64,000 nucleotides of DNA from Coprinus comatus (lineage: Eukaryota; Basidiomycota; Agaricomycetes; Agaricales; Agaricaceae): NCBI GenBank assembly GCA_034638255.1, contig JAWPGT010000086.1, positions 1 to 64,000 of the forward strand. Reading direction: 5' to 3'. Numbering within the stretch: position 1 is the first letter of the stretch; every line of letters starts with the position of its first letter. The translations under genes were made by a program, and so were the position numbers. A model generated the notes under the pieces. It saw nothing but the letters and a program-made list of their open reading frames with translations. It did no database searches and was not told the origin of the DNA. This document shows, piece after piece, positions 1-10,703 of the stretch.

Positions 1-69
1 CCCCTAACCCCCCTAACCCCCCTAACCCCCCTAACCCCCCTAACCCCCCTAACCCCCCTAACCCCCTAA
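1..69. repeat. Telomeric repeat array, unit CCCCCCTAA
   Basis: Six full 9-nt units (six C followed by TAA) run from 8 to 61, with a partial unit before (four C) and a shortened one after (five C, ending at 69). Read from the other strand the unit is TTAGGGGGG. This marks the left edge as a true chromosome end. The unit is longer than the common fungal TTAGGG and resembles the G-rich repeat known from Cryptococcus. Confidence 0.95.
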
Positions 70-780
70 GTTTTGTATCTATTGTGGAGACAGCTGATCA
101 CATACTCAAGAAATCTACATTTCTCAAGTCTTTTCCCTCTCTGGCCTCCAGTCCTGAACTCCCGCAACCTCTAACAACGATTTCTGTTTTTGATCAACTT
201 GACCCTGACTCAACAACTCAGCCAACACCACAGCCTCAGATACTCCACCTAGGCCAACGGTTCATTCCTTTCAGAAAAACTTCACCAGGAACAATCTGAC
301 TACTATTATGTCTTACGTGTAGTTACTCTACGGGCATCTATCTCCCTATTCCAGTGCACCCAATGTTTGGTAAATAGTAAGACAGACATGAAAACGATTA
401 TAATCTGTTCCTCCAGTACTCCATTCCTATCAGAAAAATTGTTGTAAAATGGACTTAATTTTCATTCTTATTTCTTGGTTTCCATTTGTTAACGACATTG
501 TGTCATATTTTATATTGCGTAATCGTAGATATATTGTAATGAAGATTGTCTTTTGTTTTTCCTCAGTTTCGTTGTTCAAGAACTGAGGTATTTATCCTTT
601 TATTTCATATTTTCAAAGGGCTTCAAACTTATTGGTTTTCAGTATAATTGTTCTCTATTTTAGGTACTTAAAATGATATAGTTTTGTTGTTCGAGAACTG
701 AGTATAATTGTTCTCTATTTTAGATCTTATCGATCACATTGTACCTATCACGAAACAATAAAAATATGATTTTAGACTGC
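70..780. other. Subtelomeric non-coding sequence
   Basis: AT-rich sequence with no convincing gene. A 71-codon open frame near 84-299 has no recognisable features and lies directly beside the telomere, so I do not call it. A short direct repeat occupies the right part and is listed separately. Confidence 0.6.
571..723 (+). repeat. Short direct repeats beside the telomere
   Basis: A 23-bp block beginning AGTATAATTG and ending TTTTAG occurs identically at 641-663 and 701-723. A second motif, GTTGTTCRAGAACTGAG, occurs at 571-587 and about 685-701. The pattern looks like a partial tandem duplication of a 60-110 bp segment. No function is apparent. Confidence 0.75.
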
Positions 781-832
781 CATGACCGTACTTGCAATTC
801 TGTTTTGCATGTCCTTTTGTGCATCCTCAAAG

Positions 833-1275
833 TTCTCAACCTCAAATATATTTGTGCGTCCTCAAGGTTCTTGGACTCAAAGATATTTGAGGACGCATAA
901 ATATATTGCGTCCTCTAACATAAATATATTTGAGGACGCACAAAAAGATGCACAAATATACTTGTGCATCCTCAAGGTTCACAGACTCAAAGATATTTAT
1001 GTTAGAGGACACAATATATTTATGCGTCCTCAAATATATATTAGGACGCATAAATATATTGCATCCTTAAATATAATTGCGTTCTCAAATATATTTATGC
1101 GTCCTAATAATATATTGCGTCCTTAAATATATTGCGTCCTCAAATTATTTATGTGTCCTAATATATATTTGTATGTCCTTAAGGCTCTCAGACTCAAATA
1201 TATTTGTGCGTCCTCAATGTTCTCAGACTCAAATATATTTGAGGACGCACAACCAAATGTATTTGTACATCCTCA
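833..1275. repeat. AT-rich palindromic minisatellite
   Basis: About 440 bp built from many degenerate copies of a unit resembling TCAAATATATTTGTGCGTCC and its reverse complement (GAGGACGCATAAATATATT). Copies occur in both orientations, so neighbouring units can pair as hairpins. Open frames on both strands here are by-products of the repeat. The array sits between the telomere and the first gene and may be a subtelomeric element. Confidence 0.85.
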
Positions 1276-1492
1276 AACATTTTAGTTGGCTCAGACTTTA
1301 GTTGTGACCTACATCATCAAACACTATAGTCCACTTCTGTGTCCTTGAATGCTGAGTTAATAAGTTGGAAAATGGTTTTGACAGGTGCTAAAAATAACTT
1401 AAACAATACGTATTTCTCTACAATTGGCACTTGCGTGTGCGTGTGAGATAATTTGGGACGCAAGTGCGCCCCGCACTTGAAATAGTATACAA

Positions 1493-3191
1493 TTAGATTT
1501 TTAACGTATGTGGGTTTTGTAAAATTTGAGACATTCCTTTCTCTTGCGTATCAGAAGCCCCCTTGATGTATTGTTGGAGCTCCTTGTCCTTCCGTAACTT
1601 CTCGTATTCATTAATCTTCATCAAGATGTGGTGGAATTTTTCAATATCCGTCTCAGGAGTTTGAATAAATTTGCGATTGCGTGAGATGTGACTCGAGAGG
1701 TCAGCGTCGTTATGAACCAATGCTGCAAGAAGCCAACTGTAAGTAATAATAATTTCCACCATTTTCGATCATACCTGCGTCGTAGACAATAATTCCCCAC
1801 TGGCTCAGCTGCCACATCTTCTTCTTGAGCCTTCTGATTTCTTCCTGCATCTCCCGAATTTCTTCTTCAGCAACCCCACCTTTCCTGCCAACGGCGACAC
1901 TTGATGTTATGTTCTGTGAAGCTTTGTTGGATCCTGAAAGAACGCCGGCAGTCTCTACCTCTTCTTCCTCTTCTACATCTTCATATTCACCCCCATCATC
2001 ATCCTCATATTCAACCCAATCTTCATCAGCTTCAGGATCAGCTTCTCGCTCTTCTCGCTCAGCTCGATCATATTCATCTTCTTCATCCTCATCATCCTCA
2101 CCATCTTCTTTCGCTTTCCCCTTATCCTTCTTGTTCTCATTCTCATTCTCATCCTCCTTCTCATCATCCTTCTCATTCTCGTCGTTGTTGTCGACCTCGT
2201 TCTCGTCGTCATCGTCGTCGTCATCGTTGTTGTTGTTGTTGTTGTTGTTCTCGTCGCTGTGCTCGTTCTCTATCTCCTTTTCATTCCCTTTCCCTTGGTC
2301 CTTATCCCGATTCCCACTAATCGACGTTGTTGGTTGAAGTTGTCCACCCGTTGTCGTTTTCCTCGTAATTGTAGAACTCATTTTGTTAGATAACCTACTC
2401 TCCACTTGGGTCAGCTTCTTCTGAAGCTTCATTCGTGCAAGCAGTACCGCATCTCGTCGATGTTGCCCCCCAGCAACTTGCAAACTCTTCCTTCCTTGAC
2501 CCTTGTCTGATAATACCAAATGGGGCGCATTGGGACCCAATATAAAACTTGTTTGGACACATGAAGGATCAAGATCGTCCTTGATCATCACAATAGGAAT
2601 CATCGCAGCTTCCGAAAATGGATTGAAATCATCTGTAAGAAACGTGTTGACCAACACATTTACACCGGAATCTGTGATTGGCCATGGGTTGAAGTGGCCA
2701 AATTCCAGAGGTAGAGGAGGATTGACCATGTCGAATACATTGACGGACAGGATTGCTTGATGTGTCTTCTCGATCAGCGATGGAGACTCATTGGCTAATT
2801 CGAGTATCAGTGAAATTACACCACTCAATCCTTTAAGATACTTACACCTTGAAGATGGTTGTCCAAGAACGGTGGATTGACCATCAGCTCCTTGCCTGTT
2901 GATCTCAATATTAGTATTACGATTGATATGTGATATCATCTTGGTTTACATACCTCCCAGCTGCAAATTGACTAAATGCTTTACCACCTCTAGGCTTTGC
3001 ATGATTCGATGGACTCGCAGTAATCTAATCCAAATCATCTTTGCATCAGCACATAACATACGATCGTACAACACGTAGATTAAATGATCACTTACCTTTT
3101 TTGTTACTTCTTTCCTTCCAGCATCCTGCTTCTTCAATGTTTTTCTGGGAGCTGGTGTGCTCCTTTTTTGACGATTTCTCGGCTCACTCAT
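1493..3191 (-). CDS. Telomere-proximal ParB-like-motif protein with acidic low-complexity region
   Basis: Five exons fit an open frame of 488 aa: 3191-3096, 3024-2954, 2895-2846, 2794-1775 and 1722-1493. The third intron (51 nt, donor GTAAGT) is a multiple of three and could also be retained. The N terminus is basic (about residues 1-35). Around residues 175-195 the protein reads VAGGQHRRDAVLLA. This matches the G-x-H-R-x-x-A signature of the ParB/sulfiredoxin-like nucleotide-binding fold, preceded by a PIVMI strand. Residues of about 235-340 are an Asn run, then Asp/Glu-rich and probably disordered. A Lys/Arg-rich coiled-coil-like stretch follows, then a C-terminal part that is charged but unfamiliar. 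No membrane segment or signal peptide is seen. The fold assignment rests on one motif and the cellular role is unknown. It is the gene nearest the telomere and may belong to a subtelomeric family. Confidence 0.6.
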
Positions 3192-4167
3192 TTTGGTACA
3201 GAAGATAAGAAGAGATTGCTTTCAATATAGATAGATCGTGCGTGTGTCGGAACATGAATAGTTCGGCGATCACCATCACTCACGTGTCCGTTCATTCATA
3301 TTACCACATCATGCGATATATATATATAAAAACGATATTCATTACAACCAACGTTGATGTCCTGACCTTGTCTATGTTGTGTGTTACAAGTCAAATACAT
3401 ACTATATGGAGAACAAACTAGGAAGAAATGACAAGTGATAATAGTATTGCAATTGTCTGTGGCTCTTATTAGTGACCCGGTTGAACTTATTTGGTATGAA
3501 AGGTTTTGTACAACGCCGGCATGTATGTATGTCATATCAATAATATATTGTTCACGATGATACCAGCACTAGTCGATCATTATCTTCAATATCAACTATG
3601 TGTATTCAACTAGGTTTTATCTCAAATATGTACGCACATCTCAATGTGTAGACCTGCGCCGTTCTTGAGCTCAATGGATGTTGTTGTGTCATTCATATCA
3701 TGTAAAATCAGTAACGGATCCTACCCATGTGACTCGCGCCGTTCTGACAGTAACAAATGCCATTGCTGCTGTCAGGAAATCCACGCGGGTCGGGGTGGGA
3801 TGACTCGCGTGTTATCTTGGTGGTACATATGGATCGTCTTGATTTCTGCCTGGGACCTGTGTGGGCTCTTGTAAACAGGGGTTAACAGCCAATCGCTAGA
3901 AAAGGGGTCTTTTTGATGGTTTGTCAGCTATAATCCATTGTTTAACCCACATTTTGGATGAAAAGTGCCGTCTAACCATGGTCTAACCCTACGCAAGTTG
4001 TAAAAAGGTAGGTAGAATCACACTCCTGGTACTCAACATGTGTCGTATCTGTGTCGTATGTACTTTTGTTCGTACTCCGCTCTGGCAATCTCCGAAGCGC
4101 GCTAAGCCTGGAGGCAATATCGTTATTTATTATTACGGATACCCTAGCACCCTTGAATCCACAAACG
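3192..4167. promoter_or_regulatory. Divergent intergenic region between the ParB-like gene and PSD gene
   Basis: About 1 kb separates two divergently transcribed genes and should hold both promoters. I see a TATATATATA run near 3317 but no defined binding sites. Open frames in it are short and featureless. Confidence 0.4.
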
Positions 4168-7100
4168 ATGAGCACAAAGTTCAAGCCTGCCCTTAAGACT
4201 GTTGCTCTCCTTCCCGTACAGCGTAACGCCCATTCCCCATTCGCCCCTCAGCCAGGCGAACTGCCCGTCGTTATCCTTCGTGTCCAAGTCGTTGGCTGTT
4301 CCGGTCTGCTCGCCAAGGATCGTAATGGCCCTAGCGATCCGTATGTCTTTACCCATCACATGAACTACCTGGCTCAACGACGATATGTAGATTCGTGGTT
4401 GTATCCGTCCTCAACGAGCGCCAGCAAACGTCAGTCTCCAAGCGCAGCCTGAATCCTACATATTCACCAAGTAGTGCTACCTTCGACTTTCCACTCTACC
4501 TCTCCACTGCAGACAAGCTTGGAGCTCTGGAGCTTGTGGTATGGGACAAGGATATGCTGACCAAGGAATACATGGGTGAAGCAGCCTTGCCTTTGGAGGA
4601 TTGGTTTGGAGATCGACCATTTGGTTTCGATGATCTGGACAACACTGTGCGTGGTCCATTTTAATTTGTGTCACTCTCAACTCAAATCCAACTCAAGCCT
4701 TTCTCTGTTACACTCGTCTCTTCAAGGTCTACGACTGCAGCGTCTGGTTCTATCCAGCTCAGGCTCGGCTTCATCACACCGCCTAGTAACAACCCCAATC
4801 AACAATCGTTTGCTGATGTATTCAAGGAAATAAATCGCCGCTCAAGGCCTTCGCTCGTCTCGGCTCCCCCGGTATGGCTTTTAAATCCATAAATTGAATC
4901 TTCTATTAATACTTCATAGACTGAAGGCGTTGGTACTATCAGATTGCACCAGACAGATGCTGCTGCCTTCCAAGATGATGGAGGCTTGTCTTCAGACGAT
5001 GAAGACGATGGAGACGAATTTAATGAGGGTGGTGCTTCGGTACCATCAACTCCCCCGCTCCAAACTGCTTCTCCTACAACCCCTACCTTGGAAAGTTCTA
5101 TTAAAACTCCAGTTCCGACTGCCGCCCCAAAAATTGGTTTCATGCTGAGAATGAAACTTCTGAAGAGGATATCAAGACTTATTTCTTCTTTATCCACTTC
5201 TTTATCCCCATCTCCCGTTTCAACTCCTCCTGCAGAATTACTTAGTACTCTTTCCACTGTTACCACTGTCGATCTATCACATCCAAAGAAAGCGAAAGCT
5301 CCCAAGGAGCCTAGTCCAGCGAGCACTGTACCAGCATCTTCTTTGGGTACGAAGAAGAGAGTAAGAAATTTCAAATATGGGAATGGAAATGATATCCTGG
5401 GTGTTGTGATGTTGGAGGTACAAAGTGCGGATCATTTGCCTCGACCCAAGAATAGTACGTCTCTTTTGATCATTGTTCTTTCTTATATCTATCATAACCT
5501 TCTTCTGCAATGACAGGCACAAGTTGGGACATGGATCCATTCGTCGTCATCTCATTCCACAAAAGAGTCTTCCGCACTCGTGTAATCAGACACTCTCTGA
5601 ATCCGATCTGGGATGAGAAACTCATTTTCCATGTCCGTCGTAATGAGACAAACCTCAATGTCAAACTTGATATCCTTGACTGGGATAAACTTTCCTCCAA
5701 CGACTTGATTGGTGAAGCCAGCTTTAATGTCAAGGATTTGTTCTACAATGCACCACAACCGGGACCCGATGAGCTTTATCCTAATATTGAAGATAGGGAA
5801 AGACCAATGAAAATCTTCCAATTGCCTCTGTCGAACTCTGGAAAAGAGAGGCCCTGGAAAGCGAAACATAATCCTACAATTACGTTCCGGTGAGTATCCT
5901 CTTATCCTCCTTATTTTACTCTTCTCTGAACCTTTTTGTTGGTAAGCGCCAAGTATCAACCATATGCTGCCCTTCGTCAACAGTTCTGGCGTCAATACAT
6001 GCAAAAATATGATACTGATGGTACTGGCACTCTTTCTCACATCGAATTGGCATCTATGCTCGACTCTCTTGAATCGACTCTATCCTCTTCAACCTTGTCA
6101 TCTTTCTTCCAAAAATACAGCAAAAATCCTCATAGCAAAGACAAATTAACATACGATCAGGTCATATTGTGTTTAGAATATAAATCGAATAAGCCATATG
6201 GCCTAAAGAAGTCGTTGGACGTCGAACATAGTACTCAAGCCACTACCACCACTGTTGTTACTCCAGATGATGATGCAAGGGAACGTGAAGTTACTGTTGA
6301 ACGTGTTATCAATGTTAAATCTTGTCCAATTTGTCATCGTCCTCGTATGAGATCAAAGGCGGAAATGGATATTATGTCACATATTGCGATTTGTGCTAGT
6401 CAGGATTGGAATAGAGTGGATAGGATTGTTGTGGGTAATTTCGTTCCTTCTAGTCAAGGCCAGAGGAAGTGGTACACGAAGGCACTTCGGAAGCCGAGTG
6501 GTGGTGATCATAAACTTAGTGCAGTGAGTTTGATCTTGATTTTTGCAAAAAAAGGGGATTGATAGAAGAATGAATATAGAATTCGGCTAATATCATTGTG
6601 CAAAATCGTGAGACTGGTCAATTGGAAGAGGAGAAGATGCAGGTTTATGTTAGGTTGGGTATTCGTTTGTTGTACAAGGTACGTTCATGGATGATATCGA
6701 TATCTTTCGTTTCATTTTATATTCATACAAATTCAAGGGTATGAAAGGCCGTATGGAAGGCAATCAGACACGCAAACTACTCAAGTCGATGTCAATCAAA
6801 CAAGGTGTCAAATTTGATTCTCCTGAATCTGCAAAAGATATTCCTTCGTTCATTGATTCCCATAAGTTGAATGTCAATGAGATTTTGGATCCTCTTGATT
6901 CATTCAGTACGCTTTTCTTAAAATCTCAAAATCATTACATTATTAATTCTTTTTCCTTTTACCCCGAACAGAAAATTTCAACGAATTCTTCTATCGCAAA
7001 CTAAAACCTTCCGCACGTCCAGTGGAAGATCCAGAAAATCCTTATCGTCTAGTCTCAGCAGCAGATTGTCGTCTAATGGCATTCGAGCATGTTACCTCTG

Positions 7101-7755
7101 CAACACAAATTTGGATTAAAGGTCGTGATTTTAGTGTTGCTAGGCTTTTGGGTGATAATTATAAACATGAGGCAGATAATTATGTTGGTGGGGCTCTTGG
7201 GATTTTTAGATTGGCTCCACAGGATTATCATAGATTCCATTCACCCGTTGATGGTGTTATTGGACCAATGAGTGAGATCTCTGGGGAATATTACACTGCT
7301 AATGTGAGTTTTTCTTTTGGGTTGCACTATGAGCATGTTTTAATGGCGGATGCAGCCTCAAGCGATTAGGACGGCATTGGATGTTTATGGAGAGAATGTA
7401 AGAAAGATTGTACCAATTGATAGCCCTCAATTTGGGAGGGTTATAGTTGTATGTGTAGGTGCGATGATGGTTGGATCAATTAAGACGACTGTGGAGAAAG
7501 GTCATATAATTAAAAGAGGGAGAGAATTGGGATTCTTTGCTTTTGGCAAGTTTTATATTACATATTTCTTGACATGGTGAATGGTGATAGTTAATTGACC
7601 TCGCTACGTTAACAGGTGGTTCAACAGTCGTTTTGCTGTTTGAGAAAGGAGTGCTTGAGTGGGATGAAGATTTGTTAATTAATGGTAGAGCTTCACTTGA
7701 GACTTTGGTTAAAGTTGGGATGGGGATTGGGAATGGTACTCGTCGTCCAAGTTAA
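4168..7755 (+). CDS. PSD2: Phosphatidylserine decarboxylase, type II (C2-C2-EF hand-PSD)
   Basis: Converts phosphatidylserine to phosphatidylethanolamine; the C2-bearing class is known from endosome/Golgi membranes in yeast. Eleven exons total 1005 aa: 4168-4340, 4391-4646, 4698-4871, 4920-5454, 5517-5889, 5947-6523, 6580-6678, 6738-6906, 6972-7303, 7356-7545 and 7616-7755. The first C2 domain lies near the N terminus ([16 protein letters not shown]). A Ser/Thr-rich linker with an acidic patch follows, then a second C2 ([22 protein letters not shown]). Next come an EF-hand loop ([12 protein letters not shown]), a CPICH zinc-like pair, and the decarboxylase domain with HRFHSPVDG and the self-cleavage motif FGGST. 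Cleavage at the Ser of GGST makes the pyruvoyl cofactor in this family. The last intron starts GC instead of GT and separates the two glycines of that motif. The architecture is complete and the gene looks functional. Confidence 0.95.
7546..7615 (+). other. GC-AG intron in the PSD self-cleavage motif
   Basis: The exon ends TTTTG, the intron starts GCAAGT and ends AACAG, and the next exon starts GTGGTTCAACAG. This is the only placement that yields FAFGGSTVV. No GT donor nearby gives an open frame. Confidence 0.85.
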
Positions 7756-8076
7756 AGCCCGAGGCTTTAATGGATTGAATGTTGATCATCAAAGGAAATG
7801 GCCCACGGACACGTCTCTTTCCCTTAGGTCAAAAAAAAGAAACTAAACAGACTAAATTTATCTTCTATCACATCTTGCGTGGATGGTTGTAACGACGAAC
7901 GTATCATATGTAGATAAAAAAAGTGCTTGCACTTTGCTTTGAATGTCAAATTGGTTTTGAGAACTAAGTTTTAAAAGATTCTCGTTACGAGAACCACTAC
8001 TGGTAGTATTCTCTAACGTATAAATAAATACACAAAATATACATCTTATTTGATAAAGCAGTGCTACCTAATTTGA
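7756..8076. other. Intergenic, 3' flank of PSD gene
   Basis: AT-rich sequence between the decarboxylase stop and the stop codon of the degenerate GH6 gene on the other strand. I see no gene or clear repeat in it. Confidence 0.6.
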
Positions 8077-8701
8077 CTAATCGTACGTAGGCTCAATGGG
8101 TGGGTTAGCATTAATAACTAACATCTCTACATAATCATTGAACCAAGAACCAGCTTCTGGCGCGGGAATTTTAGCATCTTCACTTTGACAATTGGCATCA
8201 ATCCCTGTCGCGGTTTCATCGCTTGTACCATCACTCTCTCTGCCTGGTTTTTCTCAAATCAAAGTATCAATAATATCCTCACACCAGTCTCATAACCAGC
8301 ACCATTATGTTACACCAATGACCACCTGTGTTCTGATATTCTGTTGTCCACTCCTTCCTTGATCAACAATGAAATGTGCGGGTAGTCCTTGAGCTTTGAG
8401 GTATGGTGTTAAAGTTTTAGTGTAACGTAATTCAGACCAGTTCAAGTTTTGGTTATGGCCTCTATATTTCTTTGCTATCTACATGGCTTGTCTACCATTC
8501 AAGCCATAGTGGTAGGCATATGATATATAAAGCGGCATGACCGTTTAGAGAAGCTGTGCCATAACCAATTAGTCAGATAATAGATAATTAATAAATATAA
8601 GTTACAAGCTTTCGTATGGTTTGTAGTGGTATACCGTACTCCAATTAGAATGAGTGGTCATATGAATCCTTTTATAATTTGAGATATTATGGATGCTCAA
8701 C

Positions 8702-8818
8702 AATTTATGACTCCATCTTAACATTATCAAAAAAAAAAGCTTCCCGAGATTTTGTTCCTAATACGAACAAAATGTCGGGAAGATTTTTTCGATAAGTGTC
8801 AAGACGGAGTAACAAATT
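8702..8818. mobile_element. MITE-like hairpin inside the GH6 relic
   Basis: A long imperfect inverted repeat: the left arm (8702-8757, containing ACTCCATCTT and CTTCCCGAGATTTTGTTC) pairs with the right arm (8765-8818, GAACAAAATGTCGGGAAG to AAGACGGAGT) around a 7-nt loop. The whole element would fold into one hairpin of about 117 nt. It is too short to encode protein. A target duplication is not clear; AT-rich TTTA/AATTA flanks are compatible with TA insertion. Confidence 0.65.
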
Positions 8819-8870
8819 AGTGAAAGATTTTTTTTAGATTTTGTGTCACGCTTTGGCGTGTGGGAATGCT

Positions 8871-8929
8871 AAGCTGGGTTCGATCGTCCGTCATGATTCA
8901 GAGGATTAAGCCTCTGGGACGTTAAAATG

Positions 8930-8960
<31 letters not shown>

Positions 8961-8968
8961 GGGTTCGA
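8871..8968 (+). mobile_element. Tiny poly-A retro-insertion with 13-bp target duplication
   Basis: The 13-bp sequence AAGCTGGGTTCGA occurs at 8871-8883 and 8956-8968. Between the copies are about 46 nt with a small hairpin (CAGAGG-ATTAAG-CCTCTG) and a run of 28 A (8930-8957). The right copy is genuine GH6 coding sequence, so it is the original target. Target duplications plus an A tail are the hallmark of LINE-type reverse transcription of an RNA. The source RNA is not recognised. Confidence 0.6.
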
Positions 8969-9165
8969 ATCAGTTTGACGTCTACCTTACTGATGACTTC
9001 AGCGAATTGGGCAGTGGTAGGTTCGAGATTTCCCAGCCAGCCTGGCCAGTTACTATGTGCAGCGCGTCATATTTGAATAATATCACAAGTTCAAAATGTT
9101 GCGTTATTTCAATAGATATTGACTTACGATGTAAAGAGCAACGTGTAAATATGTTACACCGTTAA

Positions 9166-9493
9166 CAATGTCTTGCTGATCGCATGACCATATATAAGAT
9201 GAAGGTCTCCATCTTATACCCTAACGAATCTCTTACCTGTTCCCCAATGTTCTCTCTCTCTCATAGTAGTACTACTGCTTAATAGACCGGATCTTGGGGC
9301 TGTTTACACTCCGTTCCCTCGTAAGCATGTTTTTTATTACTATTCTCATTTAGTGTTGCCTCCGGGCTTCCACAACGTTAGACATACGACCTAGTTTTTG
9401 GACAATAGTAAATACCACAAGTATAAAGCTGGAGCAGCTTCTGCACATTTTGGAACGTTCAAGTTGGTTACAGGGTTACCCAACGAATCAGGC
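9166..9493. other. Intergenic, no gene seen
   Basis: The left part may still contain unrecognisable upstream sequence of the GH6 relic. A CT-rich stretch lies at 9240-9265. Nothing else stands out. Confidence 0.5.
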
Positions 9494-10703
9494 TCAACAA
9501 CAATCGAATATATATAACAAATATAGACATTTACCTCTTCGAGAATAATGGGACATATCACCAATGAATTTTTCCAAACTCAGAATGTTTGAGAAGGGTG
9601 CCATACGTCCCAATGACTCTGACCCATTCCATTCTGCAATTGAATCAATCACTGCCTTTGCACGAATCCTCCAGAGTATTTCCATACCATTGATATTATT
9701 CCCCCCTCCAAATAATGTCAATAAATCACTTTCCTCCCACTTCCAGTAGATATAATTATTTGATTTCTCTCTTAATTCCATCCATGTTCTATGGCAAGAA
9801 ACAAACAATATCCATGAGTATGCAACCTTAGTCACCGGCTTATGCTCGCGTGATATCCACAACAATGATTGGTTTCTTGATTCCACCGCCCCTGCTTTCT
9901 CTTTCCATCTTTTTACACCATTTATATCACAGTCCATCCAACTGTAGATACCATCCAAAGATTTCCAGAAGTCTGATTTCACCTTTAACAGCAGCATATT
10001 GGTGATAAGCAAAAGCTTTTGGAAGAATAAATGAAATAGCCATGATTGTGGTGACCGATATGGACAAAGTGTGGCCGGAGGTGGAATCAGGGTGGAATCT
10101 TGTCGTCCTTATGAACTGATTTTCCCACAGGGAAGAGGAATTGAAAGGTTAAGAGAACAGTAACCCAGACAGTAAAACCACCACATAGATCACAGGAACA
10201 GAGGCAACGGACTGTGATTCCTGTTGCGAGACCATGAACCCAACAAAGAAGAGACCAAGTGAAATCAATAGAAAGAGTGACAGCCTATCGAGAATCATTA
10301 AAACACCCCAAGTGCGAAGACTCTCGTGACGTTGGTGTTGTAACGATAGGTCCTCTTTGTTCGACACGCTGGTGATATTCCTCCCAAACTCTCTGAGCCA
10401 CTGTAGGCATATAATTCCCCTTATAATTGCCATAAGACTTAGTGCAAGGCTGACGGAATACAATGCATTGGTATGCTGTGCATACAGTGAAGGTATTGTT
10501 GTTGGGTTGGATTGATAGAGGGATCTGCTTGTGGGTTCGATTGATTGCTTAGTTGTAGGACAATTATTTGTAGTAATAGTACCGTCATCTCTGCAGGATC
10601 GTATATGCACCGCCCTTGTCCAAAAATACCCACTCAAATTTTTAGAATTTATTTCGTCAATATTCAATATTTCAAAATCAACGCATTTCCTAAACATGTA
10701 CAC
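9494..10703 (-). pseudogene. DUF6535 membrane-protein remnant
   Basis: The minus strand from 10703 to 10149 encodes a segment with the layout of the basidiomycete DUF6535 family. A hydrophobic helix (ALYSVSLALSLMAIIRGI) is followed by LQWLREFGRN, then by two more hydrophobic stretches ending VIYVVVLLSGLLFS. The family function is unknown; members are predicted membrane proteins. The usual N-terminal helix region is missing, and the frame stops at 10149. A further minus-strand open frame (10012-9494, 172 aa, Trp-rich) could be its C-terminal part after an intron or frameshift, but I found no splice pair that joins them convincingly. I call it a truncated or decayed copy; a poorly modelled live gene is possible. 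Confidence 0.5.

Larger units (their letters stand above)
8077..9165 (-). pseudogene. Degenerate GH6 cellobiohydrolase
   Basis: Reading the minus strand, three separated blocks match glycoside hydrolase family 6 (secreted cellobiohydrolases that attack cellulose chain ends). At about 9055-8960 it reads NWPGWLGNLEPTTAQFAEV. At about 8475-8340 it reads LTPYLKAQGLPAHFIVDQ followed by GRSGQ. At 8265-8077 it reads KPGRESDGTSDETATG, then PAPEAGSWFNDYVEML and NANPPIEPTYD with a stop. The blocks are joined by a frame break near the WCN motif (about 8310). A TGA stands at 8256-8254 where the family has Trp. Upstream, a VALYI block is followed by a good GTAAGT donor, but the matching acceptor has lost its AG. 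A hairpin element and a small poly-A insertion lie between the first two blocks. The N-terminal third cannot be recognised. It is clearly a relic. Confidence 0.85.

Noticed and set aside
782..1301. Open frames on both strands through the minisatellite
   Set aside because: They exist only because the AT-rich repeat lacks stops; the translations are repeats of the DNA unit and have no protein features.
1825..2337. Plus-strand Ser-rich frame and other frames opposite the acidic region
   Set aside because: Shadow of the GAT/GAA/AAC-rich coding strand of the ParB-like gene; Ser and His runs are reverse-strand artefacts.
8877..8968. GGGTTCGA B-box-like words, possible tRNA genes
   Set aside because: No matching A box or cloverleaf. 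The right copy is GH6 coding sequence (LIRTQ) read backwards, and the left copy is its target-site duplicate.
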